Shown one piece after another: positions 10,681 to 19,947 of a stretch of DNA of 64,000 nt. The stretch covers positions 2,418,001 through 2,482,000 of the forward strand of contig NZ_CP071129.1 in assembly GCF_017220215.1 (NCBI RefSeq), given 5' to 3'. The stretch is from Caballeronia sp. M1242. Its GTDB lineage: Bacteria > Pseudomonadota > Gammaproteobacteria > Burkholderiales > Burkholderiaceae. The position numbers and the translations under genes were made by a program. The notes under the pieces were generated by a model. That model was not told the DNA's origin. It did not search any database and worked only from the letters and a program-made list of their open reading frames with translations. How positions within the stretch are numbered: the stretch's first letter is position 1; every line of letters begins with the position of its first letter.

Positions 10681-12111
10681 TCAGTGTGCAGCGGGCGCAT
10701 TGCCCGCCGCGGGTTGTTGTGGGCTCGTCAGGGCGTCCACCACGCGCTCCATCTTCATGAAGCGCGAGCCTTTCGCGAGATACGTTGCGCCGGGTCCGAA
10801 CCCGGCTTGCTGAAGAGCGTCGATGAGCGTGGTCACGTCGTCGAAATGAACGGCGGTCTGCTTCGACGCCGCCGCGCGGAATGCGTTCACCGAATCGCGG
10901 CTCGCTTCGCCGAGTGCGAACAACGCATCGATGCCGCGCTCGGCCGCATACGCGCCGACTTCGCGATGAAACGCCGGCCCTTCTTCACCGACTTCCCCCA
11001 TGTCGCCCATCACGAGCACGCGCGGCGCGGCCTGCGCCGCGAGCACGTCGATGGCGGCGCGCATGGAATCGGGATTGGAGTTGTACGTGTCGTCGATGAT
11101 GGTCGCGCCCGCGAGCGCGCCCGTCACCGCGCGCTTCACCTGCAAGCGGCCCTTCACCGGCTGAAACGCTTCGAGGCCGCGCTTGATGACGTCGAGCGAT
11201 ACGCCCGCCGCCAGCGCGGCGGCCGTGGCCGCGAGCGCATTGCGCGCGTTGTGTTCGCCGAGCACGGTAAGCGCAATGTCGATGCGGCCTTGCGGCGTGC
11301 GGACATGAACCGTCGCGCCGTCGACCGTGCCCGTGACTGCCGCCTTCGACTCGTCGTCCGTCAGCGCGAAGTCCATGATCGGATTGCCGGTGGCCGCCAC
11401 GCGCCAGATGCTCGCGTAGTGGTCGTCGGCGGGGAACACGGCCGTGCCGGTGTCGCCGAGCGCGTGAATGACGGACGCATGTTCGAGCGCGACGGCTTCG
11501 ACGGTGGCCATGAACTCCTGATGCTCGCGCTGCGCGTTGTTGACTACAGCGACCGTCGGCGCAGCGATCTTGCCGAGCGCATCCGTCTCGCCCGGATGAT
11601 TCATGCCGAGCTCGACTACCGCGAGCCGATGCGCCGCGCTCAGGCGAAACAGCGTGAGCGGCAGGCCAATGTCGTTGTTGAAGTTGCCCGCGGTCGCGAG
11701 CCGCGCGTCTTCGCCGACTGCCGCCGCGAAGATCGACGCGATCATTTCCTTGACCGTCGTCTTGCCATTGCTGCCGGTGACGGCGACGAGCGGCATGCTG
11801 AAGCGCTTGCGCCAGCCGTGCGCCAGCGCACCGAGCGCCGCACGCGTGTCCTTTACCTTGATGACTGGCAGCGGCCAGGCATCGGAATTGCGCACATCGC
11901 GCGAGACGAGCGCGGCGGCCGCGCCGCTCTTCGCCACTTGATCGAGGAAGTCATGCGCATCGAAGCGATCGCCCTTCACCGCGACGAACAGATCGCCCGC
12001 CTGCACGGCGCGGCTGTCGGTCACGACGCGTTCAATGGCGATAGCTTCGTCGCCCTGAAAGACCGCGCCGGGAATCAGCGCGGCGGCTTCGCGCAAGGTG
12101 AACATCGTCAT
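10681..12111 (-). CDS. murF: UDP-MurNAc-tripeptide--D-Ala-D-Ala ligase MurF
   Basis: Attaches D-Ala-D-Ala to complete the UDP-MurNAc-pentapeptide. The 476-residue product has the P-loop [10 protein letters not shown] at residues 111-120 and the [11 protein letters not shown] segment of the C-terminal half. The start overlaps the murE stop by four bases (ATGA); a second in-frame Met two codons later cannot be excluded. Substrate supply comes from murE and ddl in the same operon. Confidence 0.97.
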   Translation of the reverse strand: MTMFTLREAAALIPGAVFQGDEAIAIERVVTDSRAVQAGDLFVAVKGDRFDAHDFLDQVAKSGAAAALVSRDVRNSDAWPLPVIKVKDTRAALGALAHGWRKRFSMPLVAVTGSNGKTTVKEMIASIFAAAVGEDARLATAGNFNNDIGLPLTLFRLSAAHRLAVVELGMNHPGETDALGKIAAPTVAVVNNAQREHQEFMATVEAVALEHASVIHALGDTGTAVFPADDHYASIWRVAATGNPIMDFALTDDESKAAVTGTVDGATVHVRTPQGRIDIALTVLGEHNARNALAATAAALAAGVSLDVIKRGLEAFQPVKGRLQVKRAVTGALAGATIIDDTYNSNPDSMRAAIDVLAAQAAPRVLVMGDMGEVGEEGPAFHREVGAYAAERGIDALFALGEASRDSVNAFRAAASKQTAVHFDDVTTLIDALQQAGFGPGATYLAKGSRFMKMERVVDALTSPQQPAAGNAPAAH

Positions 12112-13649
12112 TCGCCGCCTCCGCGTTGGTGCGTGGCGCGTGCGGCAAGCGCGAGGCGCGCGTGATCCTGATCCGAGAACGCGCGCTTTTTGCCCATGAT
12201 TTCCTGCGTGGCCTCGTGTCCTTTTCCGGCGAGCAGTACGACATCTTCGCGCGCCGCCGAGCGCAGCGCCTGCAGAATGGCGCTCGCGCGATCCTCGATG
12301 CGCCGAACCTTCGCCGCGTGCTTCATGCCGGCGGCAATCTGGTCGATGATGGCGAGCGGATCTTCGCTGCGCGGATTGTCGCTGGTGATGACGACCTGAT
12401 CCGCGAGACGCTCGGCGATTTCGCCCATCAGCGGACGCTTGGTCGCGTCGCGGTCACCGCCGCAGCCGAACATGCAGACGAGCTCGCCGCCGCGCGCGGC
12501 AGCGATCGGGCGCAGGGCGGCGAGCGTTTTTTCGAGCGCGTCGGGCGTGTGCGCGTAGTCGATCACGACGAGCGGCTCATCGTTTTGCAGCCGGCCGCCG
12601 AGACGCTCCATGCGGCCGTTGACCGATTCGAGCTTCGAGATGCGCGCGAGCGCGGCATCGAACGGAACGCCGACTTCGAGCAGCACGCCGAGCACCGCGA
12701 GCAGATTGCTCACGTTGAACGTGCCGAGCGTGTTCACTTCGACTTCGGCCTCGCCCCAGTCGGACGAAAGATGAAACGCGGTGCCCGTGGCGGTTGCGCG
12801 CACGCGGCTCGCGAGCAGCACGGCGTCGGCGCTCGGCGGGGCATCGGCCGGCATGTCGACGGCGTACGCAATCGTGCGGACCTTCCCGCGCAGCGATTCG
12901 ATGAGACGCTGACCGGCGGCATCGTCGCGATTGACGATGGCCGTTTTCAGCGACGGCCACGCGAAAAGACGCGCTTTCGCGGCTTCGTAAGCCTCGAACG
13001 TGCCGTGATAGTCGAGATGATCCTGCGTGAGATTCGTGAAGATGGCGATGTCGAAGTCCGTGCCGTTCACGCGCCCCTGATGCAGCGCATGCGACGAGAC
13101 TTCCATCGCGACAGCCTCCGCGCCTTGCGCCTTCAGTTGCGCGAGGCTGCGCTGAAGCTGCGGCGCATCGGGCGTGGTGAAGCCAGTGGACGCGAGCTTG
13201 CCCGGCATGCCGATGCCGAGCGTGCCGACGATCGCGCACGGCCGACCGAGCGCGGTCAGCGCGGTGGCGATCCACTGGCTGCACGATGTCTTGCCGTTGG
13301 TGCCCGTCACGCCGACGGTGAGCATCGAGGCGCTCGGCTCGCCGTACCACGCGGACGCAATCGGACCCGCGAGTTCGTTGAGCGCGGGCACGGCCAACGC
13401 CTTCGACGCGTCCGGCTTGCCCGCGAAGTTCTCCGGCTGATACAGCGCGGCAGCCGCGCCCGCGCCGAGCGCCGCGTCGAGATACGGCCGGTTGTCCGCG
13501 CCGTCGACGGCGTACGCCAGGAACACGTCGCCGCTTTTGAGCGAGCGCGTGTCGGCGTGCAACTGGGCCTCGGGCCGCGCATGGGCGCGCAGCCATTGAA
13601 CGGCATGTGAAACGTCCTTCTGCATCTTGCTCTGACGGGGCGCGCTCAT
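12108..13649 (-). CDS. murE: UDP-MurNAc-L-Ala-D-Glu--meso-diaminopimelate ligase MurE
   Basis: Adds the third residue of the stem peptide. The P-loop GVTGTNGKTS lies at about residues 113-122. The specificity motif DNPR (in VITSDNPRSEDP, about residues 415-426) marks meso-diaminopimelate as the substrate, as expected for a Gram-negative cell wall. It is full length at 513 residues. Start and stop codons overlap ftsI and murF respectively by ATGA, so ftsI-murE-murF form one coupled unit. Confidence 0.97.
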   Translation of the reverse strand: MSAPRQSKMQKDVSHAVQWLRAHARPEAQLHADTRSLKSGDVFLAYAVDGADNRPYLDAALGAGAAAALYQPENFAGKPDASKALAVPALNELAGPIASAWYGEPSASMLTVGVTGTNGKTSCSQWIATALTALGRPCAIVGTLGIGMPGKLASTGFTTPDAPQLQRSLAQLKAQGAEAVAMEVSSHALHQGRVNGTDFDIAIFTNLTQDHLDYHGTFEAYEAAKARLFAWPSLKTAIVNRDDAAGQRLIESLRGKVRTIAYAVDMPADAPPSADAVLLASRVRATATGTAFHLSSDWGEAEVEVNTLGTFNVSNLLAVLGVLLEVGVPFDAALARISKLESVNGRMERLGGRLQNDEPLVVIDYAHTPDALEKTLAALRPIAAARGGELVCMFGCGGDRDATKRPLMGEIAERLADQVVITSDNPRSEDPLAIIDQIAAGMKHAAKVRRIEDRASAILQALRSAAREDVVLLAGKGHEATQEIMGKKRAFSDQDHARLALAARATHQRGGGE

Positions 13650-15508
13650 CGCACGACTCCCGGATGTGTCTTCGTGTTGCTCGAAACGGCGACTTTCTTC
13701 ACCGTTTTAGCGTTGTTCGAACCGTTCGCGTTCGCGGGCTGCGCGGACGCTTGCGTGGCGGAATTGGACTCGTCCGTCACGACCATTTGCTTGACCGGCA
13801 TGTCCGGCGGCACGTTCAGCGCGCGGAGTGTGTCGCCGACGATGCCCGAGAACACCGGCCCCGATACCTGCCCGCCGAAGTGGCTGCCCGCCGTCGGTTC
13901 GTCGACCGATACGGCCACCACGATGCGCGGATTCGGCATCGGCGCCATGCCGACGAACGACGCGCGGTACTTCGAATGATCGTAGCCGCGGCCCGCGTGC
14001 TTGTACGCCGTACCGCTCTTGCCGCCGACGCGATAGCCCGGCACTGCCGCATCCGGCGACGTGCCGTTCTTCGACACGACCGTCTCGAGCATGGCGCGAA
14101 CCTCGCGCGCGGTGGTCGGCGAGAAGACTTGCTGGCCCGCCGGCGGCTGATCGCCCGGCGTGCGGAAAATCGAGACCGGCAGAATCGTGCCGTCATGCGC
14201 GATGGCGGTGTACGCGCGAGCCAGCTGAAACAGCGACGCCGACAAGCCGTAGCCATAAGACATGGTCGCCTGCTCGATGCGCCGCCAGCTTTTCCACGGC
14301 CGCAGACGTCCGGTGACGGCGCCCGGAAAACCGACTTTCGGCGCCTGACCGAGACCCAGGCTCGTGTACATGTTCCACATTTCCTCGGGCCGCAATTGCA
14401 TCGCAATTTTGGTCGCGCCGATATTGCTCGACTTCTGAATCACGCCGCCGACGGTGAGCGTGCCGAAACCGGAGTCGTCCGTGATGCGCGCGCCGTCCAG
14501 CACGAACACGCCGCCGCCCGTTTCCACGAGCGTATTCGGCGTCACGCGATGCAGATCGAGCGCGAGCGAAACGGTGAACGGCTTCATGATCGAGCCCGGC
14601 TCGAAAGTGTCCGTCAGAATGCGGTTGCGCAACTGCTCGCCGGTCATGCGCGAGCGGTCGTTCGGGTTGTAGGTGGGATAGTTGACGAGCGCGAGCACTT
14701 CGCCCGTCTTCACGTCGATCACCATCGCAGCGCCGGCCTTCGCCTTCGTCTTTTCGACGGCCGCTTTCAGGTCCGTGTACGCGATGTACTGAATCTTGCT
14801 GTCGATCGAAAGCTCGACGTCCTGGCCGTTATGCGGCACGACCTGTTCGTCGACGTCCTCGACGATATGCCCCATCCGGTCCTTGATGACGCGACGCATG
14901 CCCGGCGTGCCGGCCAGCACGCTCTGGTCGCCGAGTTCGACGCCTTCCTGGCCCTTGTCTTCAATATTAGTAAAGCCGATCAGGTGCGCGGTGATTTCGC
15001 CTTCCGGATAGAAGCGCTTGTATTCGCCGCGCGAATAGATGCCCGGAATGTCGAGCGCCGCCACTTTCTGCGCGACTTCGAGCGGGACCTGACGCTTCAC
15101 GTAGACGAACGTCTTGTCCATCGACAGTTTCGCGCGCAGGTCTTTCTGCGTCATGTCGAGCAGCTTCGCGAGTTCGGCGAGCTTGTCCGCGCCAAGATCG
15201 TTCGGGACGGCTTCGGGAATCGCCCAGATAGCCTTCACGGGCAGGCTCGTGGCGAGCACGAGGCCATTGCGGTCGCGGATCTGGCCGCGAGTCGCGGGCA
15301 TTTCCAGCGTGCGCTGATAGCGGCTCTCGCCCTGTTTCTTGAAGAAAGCGTTGCCCGGGCCCTGAATCCAGAAGGCGCGTGCCGCCAGCGCGACGAACGC
15401 CATGAACAACAGGAACACGACGAGCTTCGAGCGCCACATGGGCAGGCGCACGGCGAGAATCGGGTTGGGCGTGTAGGCGACGTCCTTCTGCTTCGCGGAT
15501 TTCTTCAT
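13646..15508 (-). CDS. ftsI: Septal peptidoglycan transpeptidase FtsI (PBP3)
   Basis: Class B penicillin-binding protein that crosslinks septal peptidoglycan in complex with FtsW. The 620-residue product has one N-terminal membrane segment (about residues 27-46), a pedestal domain beginning RGQIRDRNG, and the three active-site motifs of the transpeptidase: SIMK (Ser306, Lys309), SSN (360-362) and KSGT (497-500). The C-terminal 50 residues are Ala/Asn/Ser/Lys-rich and probably disordered. It is coupled by ATGA overlaps to ftsL upstream and murE downstream. Confidence 0.98.
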   Translation of the reverse strand: MKKSAKQKDVAYTPNPILAVRLPMWRSKLVVFLLFMAFVALAARAFWIQGPGNAFFKKQGESRYQRTLEMPATRGQIRDRNGLVLATSLPVKAIWAIPEAVPNDLGADKLAELAKLLDMTQKDLRAKLSMDKTFVYVKRQVPLEVAQKVAALDIPGIYSRGEYKRFYPEGEITAHLIGFTNIEDKGQEGVELGDQSVLAGTPGMRRVIKDRMGHIVEDVDEQVVPHNGQDVELSIDSKIQYIAYTDLKAAVEKTKAKAGAAMVIDVKTGEVLALVNYPTYNPNDRSRMTGEQLRNRILTDTFEPGSIMKPFTVSLALDLHRVTPNTLVETGGGVFVLDGARITDDSGFGTLTVGGVIQKSSNIGATKIAMQLRPEEMWNMYTSLGLGQAPKVGFPGAVTGRLRPWKSWRRIEQATMSYGYGLSASLFQLARAYTAIAHDGTILPVSIFRTPGDQPPAGQQVFSPTTAREVRAMLETVVSKNGTSPDAAVPGYRVGGKSGTAYKHAGRGYDHSKYRASFVGMAPMPNPRIVVAVSVDEPTAGSHFGGQVSGPVFSGIVGDTLRALNVPPDMPVKQMVVTDESNSATQASAQPANANGSNNAKTVKKVAVSSNTKTHPGVVR

Positions 15509-15849
15509 CGTTTGACTCCGCGTGCGGACGGCGCCGAGGCAGGCAACGGCGGCGGCATGGGTGCTTCGGCGGCCTTCGCGGTCGCCGGGTCGTAGGTCAG
15601 GTATTGCGTGCGGCCGGTTGTCACGGGCTGCATCTTCAGTGAATTAGTGGCCAACTGCTCGATGCGCGAAGTCTTCGACAATGCGCTCTGCTGATACTGG
15701 AACTGCGCGTAATCCTGTTGAAGCTGGCGCTCCTGCGACTGCGCCCGCTGCAGTTCGATGAACACCTGCCGCTGCTTGTTCGTGGCGCTGACGACCGACA
15801 GCGCGCACCCGAGCACGACGATGAGGAGAAAAATGTTGAGACGGTTCAT
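15505..15849 (-). CDS. ftsL: Cell division protein FtsL
   Basis: Small bitopic divisome protein that with FtsQ and FtsB activates FtsWI. The 114-residue product has a transmembrane segment at about residues 4-22 ([17 protein letters not shown]) followed by a predicted coiled coil rich in Gln, Arg and Leu (about residues 25-75). Sequence conservation is low in this family; the call rests on topology, size and its position between rsmH and ftsI, overlapping both. Confidence 0.93.
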   Translation of the reverse strand: MNRLNIFLLIVVLGCALSVVSATNKQRQVFIELQRAQSQERQLQQDYAQFQYQQSALSKTSRIEQLATNSLKMQPVTTGRTQYLTYDPATAKAAEAPMPPPLPASAPSARGVKR

Positions 15850-16799
15850 GGCGCGATGCGCTCCGCGATACGCATGACCGCGGACCGGGCGCGCGGGTTG
15901 TCGGCGACTTCCGCATCGCTCGGAAACACGCGGCCGACGATCCGCAGAGGCGGACTCGGCAGATCGACCGCGCGGATCGGCAAACGACGGTCCACCGCCG
16001 GCGCGCTCGATTGCGCCTGCATGAACCGCTTGACGATCCGGTCTTCGAGCGAATGAAAGCTGATCACGACCAGCCGCCCCCCTTGCTCCAACAACGAAAG
16101 TGCCGATTCAAGAACTACTTGCAGCTCCGCAAGCTCTTGATTGATATGAATCCGTATAGCCTGAAAGGTGCGAGTTGCCGGGTCCTTGCCCTTTTCACGG
16201 GTCTTGACGACGTGACCCACGATTTCGGCAAGCTCGCGCGTGCTGACGAGAGGCCCAAGACGGTCGGACTCTGCCCTGCGAGCAACAAGCGCCTTTGCAA
16301 TCTGAAAAGCAAACCGTTCTTCCCCATAATCTCTGATCACCTCCGTCATTTCCTGCACCGTGGCCCGCGCGAGCCACTCGGCCGCCGACTCGCCGCGAGT
16401 CGGGTCCATCCTCATGTCGAGCGGACCTTCCGCGCGGAAACTGAAACCGCGCTCGGGATCGTCCACCTGCGGCGACGACACTCCGAGGTCCAGCAACACG
16501 CCCGACACCCGCTCTATCCCGCGCTCGATCGCCGCGCTTCGCAACGCGGCGAAGCTGTCATGCACGATCGAAAAGCGCGGATCCTGAATCTGTTGCGCCG
16601 TGGCGATGGCGAGCGGGTCCTTGTCGAACGCGATCAGCCGCCCTGCTTCGCCCAGCCGCTGCAATACCGCCCGGCTATGACCGCCGCGCCCAAAGGTGCC
16701 ATCTATATAGATACCGTCGGCGCGCGTGATCAGTCCGTCTACCGCTTCCTTCAACAGCACCGTGCGATGCTGCAAGTCATTTCCCATCGCAGATGCCAT
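15846..16799 (-). CDS. rsmH: 16S rRNA (cytosine-1402-N4) methyltransferase RsmH (MraW)
   Basis: S-adenosylmethionine-dependent enzyme that methylates C1402 in the decoding centre of 16S rRNA. The 317-residue product has the SAM-binding motif GTFGRGGHS near residues 34-42, [10 protein letters not shown] at about 103-112, and the C-terminal [12 protein letters not shown] signature. It starts 16 bp after mraZ and overlaps ftsL by four bases. An alternative in-frame Met lies four codons in (MGNDLQ). Confidence 0.97.
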   Translation of the reverse strand: MASAMGNDLQHRTVLLKEAVDGLITRADGIYIDGTFGRGGHSRAVLQRLGEAGRLIAFDKDPLAIATAQQIQDPRFSIVHDSFAALRSAAIERGIERVSGVLLDLGVSSPQVDDPERGFSFRAEGPLDMRMDPTRGESAAEWLARATVQEMTEVIRDYGEERFAFQIAKALVARRAESDRLGPLVSTRELAEIVGHVVKTREKGKDPATRTFQAIRIHINQELAELQVVLESALSLLEQGGRLVVISFHSLEDRIVKRFMQAQSSAPAVDRRLPIRAVDLPSPPLRIVGRVFPSDAEVADNPRARSAVMRIAERIAP

Positions 16800-16815
16800 G
16801 TTTTTCAGCGCCGCG

Positions 16816-17244
16816 TCAGAAAGTGAAGTTCTTTAGCGCTTCGGGCATGCCCTGCGCCATGGCTGCGGCTTCCTTCGCCGCGTACGTCTGCGAGTCCCAC
16901 AATTCGAAGTGAGCGCCCATGCCGAGCAGCGTCACTTCCTTTTCCAGCGAAGCGGCAGCACGAAGCTCGGGCGAGACCAAGACGCGCCCGGCGGTATCGA
17001 GTTCGACATCCATTGCGTTACCGAGGAAAATGCGCCGCCACCACATAGCTTCCATGGGAAGCGCGGCAACCTTGGCGCGAAAGACTTCCCACTCCGGGCG
17101 AGGAAACAGCAACAGGCATCCATCCGGGCTCTTCGTGAGCGTCACCCGGCCTTCTGCCTGCCCTTGCAGCGCCTCCCGATAGCGGGACGGAACCGACATC
17201 CGCCCTTTCGCATCGAGCGTCAGCGCCGACGCCCCTTGGAACAC
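16816..17244 (-). CDS. mraZ: Transcriptional regulator MraZ
   Basis: First gene of the dcw cluster. The 142-residue product is two tandem AbrB/SpoVT-like swapped-hairpin DNA-binding halves, with [23 protein letters not shown] at the start (read as two short motifs: LDAKGR and VPSRYR) and [14 protein letters not shown] in the second half. In enterobacteria MraZ forms a ring that binds phased repeats at its own promoter and represses the cluster; four such repeats lie 90-126 bp upstream of this start. Confidence 0.97.
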   Translation of the reverse strand: MFQGASALTLDAKGRMSVPSRYREALQGQAEGRVTLTKSPDGCLLLFPRPEWEVFRAKVAALPMEAMWWRRIFLGNAMDVELDTAGRVLVSPELRAAASLEKEVTLLGMGAHFELWDSQTYAAKEAAAMAQGMPEALKNFTF

Positions 17245-17334
17245 TCGCCCCTCTCCCCGTTTGTCGCTGCCTGACTGTCGATGCCCACCGAGACGCCGCG
17301 CATGCCTTGAAACTGCCGAAAAGTAGTCGCCCGA

Positions 17335-17370
17335 TCACACAAACAACCACTTTCTCACACTGTCTCCCAC
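17335..17370 (-). promoter_or_regulatory. Four 10-bp-phased MraZ-type operator boxes
   Basis: On the minus strand the segment reads GTGGGA, GTGTGA, GTGGTT and GTGTGA, each box starting exactly 10 bp after the previous one and separated by four AT/GA-rich bases. The first box abuts the -10 hexamer of the mraZ promoter. MraZ of E. coli and related bacteria recognises TGGGN-type direct repeats with helical spacing, so these are the likely autoregulatory sites. Only the first box has the full TGGG core; the others are variants. Confidence 0.75.
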
Positions 17371-17397
17371 TTTAGAGGAACGGATTTCCTCGGTCAA
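17369..17397 (-). promoter_or_regulatory. Sigma70-like promoter of the mra/dcw cluster
   Basis: Minus-strand TTGACC (17392-17397), 17-bp spacer, then TAAAGT (17369-17374). Both hexamers match the sigma70 consensus at four or five of six positions with optimal spacing, about 125 bp upstream of mraZ. The MraZ-type boxes begin at the -10 element, so a bound repressor would cover the transcription start. Confidence 0.75.
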
Positions 17398-17634
17398 GAC
17401 GCGGGGCTTTTTTTCGGGGAGCTTTTACTCGTTAGAACAAGGACTTAGCGAAGGGACTTGTTGCCGGCAGGAAGGGGAAAATCGTTTGAAATTAGAGGGC
17501 TAGTGAGCGAAGCGAACGTAAAGTATGAACATGCGCACCGCAGACGCGTGAAATGTAACGGTTTCCGCGAGCGCTCGCGGGCGCTCGCCGGCTGGCATTC
17601 ATCATACAAACCGCTTCACGCGACACTTCGGCGT
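17398..17634. other. Non-coding gap between dcw promoter and coq7, with a GC hairpin
   Basis: No credible gene. At 17567-17588 an 8-bp inverted repeat (GCGAGCGC/GCGCTCGC) with a 6-base loop lies about 50 bp downstream of the coq7 stop; its left part is also a perfect 16-bp palindrome at 17565-17580. It lacks a T-run on either strand, so it is at best a weak coq7 transcript end or stability hairpin. The rest shows nothing I can interpret. Confidence 0.4.
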
Positions 17635-18288
17635 CTATACATAGTATGCGGTGCGCGTCATCACCCTTGCTGCTGCACGCATCATGACACGGACCGGAAA
17701 CGGCATCTCCGATCCACCCGCGCCGATGGCGGCCGCCGCGTGCGCGCTTTCGTCCTGCCGCATCTGCTCGACGATCGCGCGGGACGCGTAGTCGGTAGCG
17801 GGCAGCGTTTTCATGTGGCCATCGAGATGCTGCTCGACCTGGCGCTCTGTTTCCGCCATGAAGCCGAGGCTCGCGCGATCGCCGAAGCGCCCCGCGACGA
17901 AACCGATGGCGAGCGCGCCCGCATACCACAGAGGGTTGAGAAGGCTCGGGCGCGAATCGAGGTCCTTGAGACGCTGCGACGTCCATGCAAGGTGATCTTC
18001 CTCTTCGCGGGCGGCCTGCTCGAAGCTCGCCTTCAGGCCCGGTGATTGAGTCGCGAGTTTCTGCGCCTGATAAAGCGCCTGCGCGCAGACTTCGCCGACA
18101 TGATTCACGCGCATCAGACCGGCCGAATGAGCCTTTTCCTCGTCGGTGAGTTGCGGCGCGTCAGCGACCATGCCGCCCTCCACGAGAACCGGCATGTTCG
18201 ATTGCGGCACAGGCCGCGACATGCGGCTTACTCCGGTCATGGAACGCAGGCCGCGATCGAACTCGCCAATGATTTCATCGAGCGTCAT
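17635..18288 (-). CDS. coq7: Demethoxyubiquinone hydroxylase Coq7
   Basis: Di-iron carboxylate enzyme that performs the penultimate hydroxylation of ubiquinone synthesis at the membrane. The 217-residue product carries the ligand set expected for the family: Glu66 (HVGEV), a first ExxH at residues 96-99 (in REEEDH), Glu148 (AETERQ) and a second ExxH at 180-183 (DESAH). Internal hydrophobic stretches ([14 protein letters not shown]) fit peripheral membrane association. It stands alone, back-to-back with the porin gene. Other ubiquinone genes occur later in the window (a UbiH-family gene and ubiX). Confidence 0.96.
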   Translation of the reverse strand: MTLDEIIGEFDRGLRSMTGVSRMSRPVPQSNMPVLVEGGMVADAPQLTDEEKAHSAGLMRVNHVGEVCAQALYQAQKLATQSPGLKASFEQAAREEEDHLAWTSQRLKDLDSRPSLLNPLWYAGALAIGFVAGRFGDRASLGFMAETERQVEQHLDGHMKTLPATDYASRAIVEQMRQDESAHAAAAIGAGGSEMPFPVRVMMRAAARVMTRTAYYV

Positions 18289-18504
18289 GTTCTCACCTCG
18301 TTGTTGATGTCATCGTTTTCGCGCAATGTCGTACGGGACGATTAGCAATCCCTATTCTCCCGGTCAGACATGCGAAAACGGCCGTCGACGAGCGCCATTT
18401 TTTGTAATTAGGGCAAACACGACTCGCAAAACTGCTGCAAAACCAGGATTTTAGCGCATGTTGCGTAAACGTCACACGTGGCCGCGGGCGCGGTCCCTTT
18501 TCCT

Positions 18505-18532
18505 TTGTGCGAAAAGTCGTGTTTGTTACATT
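18505..18532 (+). promoter_or_regulatory. Candidate porin promoter in the coq7-porin gap
   Basis: The 350-bp gap between coq7 and the porin is AT-richer than its surroundings. TTGTGC (18505-18510), a 16-bp spacer and TACATT (18527-18532) form a moderate sigma70-like match, leaving a roughly 100-base 5' leader, which is common for abundant porin mRNAs. A GGAG ribosome site lies nine bases before the porin ATG. I saw no clear coq7 promoter on the other strand. Confidence 0.4.
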
Positions 18533-18638
18533 ACGTGTCACTTCGCAAAGAAGACCCCGGCAGGGACCGTCAACACACTGGCGCTAGAACAGTGACCTTG
18601 CCAAACAAGTCGCAAAACACTCCTTGGAGATCTACACA

Positions 18639-19805
18639 ATGAAAAAGTCGCTTCTCGCTCTCGCAGCATTGGGCGTCTTCGCTGGCGCCGCACATGCGCA
18701 GAGCACCGTGACGCTGTACGGCATCATCGACGCAGGCTTCGCATATTCCAATAACGTCCGCGGTCAGAAGCTGTATTCGATGAGCAGCGGCAACGTGCAG
18801 GGCAGCCGTTGGGGCCTGCGTGGCACGGAAGATCTGGGCGGCGGCCTGAAGGCCCTGTTCGTGTTGGAGAACGGCTTCAACGTGTTTAACGGCCGTCTCG
18901 GCCAAGGCGGCTCGGAGTTCGGCCGTCAGGCGTATGTCGGTCTGTCGACGGCGCAATTCGGCACGGTCACGCTAGGTCGCCAGTATGACTCCGTGGTCGA
19001 CTTCACCGGCGCGTTCGAAGTCGGCAGCCAGTGGGCGACGTACTACGGCGCGCACCCGGGCGACCTCGACAACATGAACAACACGAACCGCGTGAACAAC
19101 GCGATCAAGTTCACGAGCGCCAACTACGCAGGTTTCTCGTTCGGCGGTCTGTATAGCCTCGGCGGCAACGCTGGCCAGTTCAACCGCAACCAGATTTGGT
19201 CGGTCGGCCTCGGCTACTCGCAAGGTCCGCTGCAATTGGGCGCGGGCTACCTGAACGTCAAGGACCCGAACTATTCGTTCTTCGGCAACACGCCGGCGTC
19301 GAGCGCGACCGCCTCGAACATGGGCGCCACCCGCGTCTATTCGGGCTACGCTTCGGCTCGCACGCAGCAAGTGATCTCGGCGGGCGCGGCTTACACGTTC
19401 GGCGCAGCGACGGTCGGCGCGACGTATAGCAACACGCAATTCAAGGATCTCGGTTCGGAGCCGGGCACGGGTCTGATCGCGCCTGGCGGCTTCACGGGCG
19501 GCACGGGCAAGTTCCACAACGCCGAAATCAACTTCAAGTATCAGTTGACCCCGGCCCTGCTGGTTGGCGCTGCCTATGACTACACGAAGGGTTACGGCCT
19601 GGGCAATGCCAAGTATCACCAAGGCATGCTCGGCGCGGACTACTTCCTGTCGAAGCGCACCGACGTGTATATCGACGGCGTCTATCAACACGCTTCGGGC
19701 ACGGACTCGACGAACCAAGGCGCAGTCGCCAACATCAACGGCCTGTCGCCGTCGTCGACGTCGAACCAGGTCGCAGCGCTGGTCGGTATCCGCCACAAGT
19801 TCTAA
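18639..19805 (+). CDS. Gram-negative general porin (OmpC/Porin_4 type)
   Basis: Trimeric 16-stranded beta-barrel porin of the outer membrane. The 388-residue precursor has a signal peptide (MKKSLLALAALGVFAGAAHA, cleavage after AHA before QSTVTLYG), the typical opening strand TVTLYGIIDAG, repeated alternating aromatic/Gly strands, and the terminal Phe (RHKF) recognised by the BAM machinery. The ATG at 18639 is preferred over an in-frame ATG 15 bases upstream because it directly precedes the signal peptide and follows GGAG. Base use is less G/C-extreme than in neighbours, as in highly expressed genes. A strong terminator follows. Confidence 0.96.
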   Translation: MKKSLLALAALGVFAGAAHAQSTVTLYGIIDAGFAYSNNVRGQKLYSMSSGNVQGSRWGLRGTEDLGGGLKALFVLENGFNVFNGRLGQGGSEFGRQAYVGLSTAQFGTVTLGRQYDSVVDFTGAFEVGSQWATYYGAHPGDLDNMNNTNRVNNAIKFTSANYAGFSFGGLYSLGGNAGQFNRNQIWSVGLGYSQGPLQLGAGYLNVKDPNYSFFGNTPASSATASNMGATRVYSGYASARTQQVISAGAAYTFGAATVGATYSNTQFKDLGSEPGTGLIAPGGFTGGTGKFHNAEINFKYQLTPALLVGAAYDYTKGYGLGNAKYHQGMLGADYFLSKRTDVYIDGVYQHASGTDSTNQGAVANINGLSPSSTSNQVAALVGIRHKF

Positions 19806-19839
19806 GAAGCTCGTAACAACAAAGCAGGATCTGTTAAAA

Positions 19840-19862
19840 GGCGCCTTCGGGCGCCTTTTTTT
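19840..19862 (+). terminator. Rho-independent terminator of the porin gene
   Basis: Perfect GGCGCC stem with the stable TTCG tetraloop, extended by flanking A/T pairs, followed by a run of six T. It lies 35 bp after the porin stop. Confidence 0.92.
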
Positions 19863-19887
19863 CGTCTCATGATCCCGCCACGCGCCA

Positions 19888-19926
19888 TAAAAAAAGCCCC
19901 CGCGTCTTTGCGACGCGAAGGCTTTG
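19888..19926 (-). terminator. Rho-independent terminator of fadD
   Basis: On the minus strand, AGCC and CGCGTC arms pair with GACGCG and GGCT around a short GCAAA loop, followed by seven T. It starts about 20 bp after the fadD stop and faces the porin terminator. Confidence 0.85.
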
Positions 19927-19947
19927 ATAGAACTTACCGCGATTCGC

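Noticed and set aside
17492..17986. 164-codon frame over the coq7 3' region
   Set aside because: Out-of-frame shadow of coq7 running through non-coding DNA.
18293..18541. 82-codon frame upstream of coq7
   Set aside because: Overlaps the porin promoter region, has no ribosome site and Arg/Thr/Cys-rich random-looking content.
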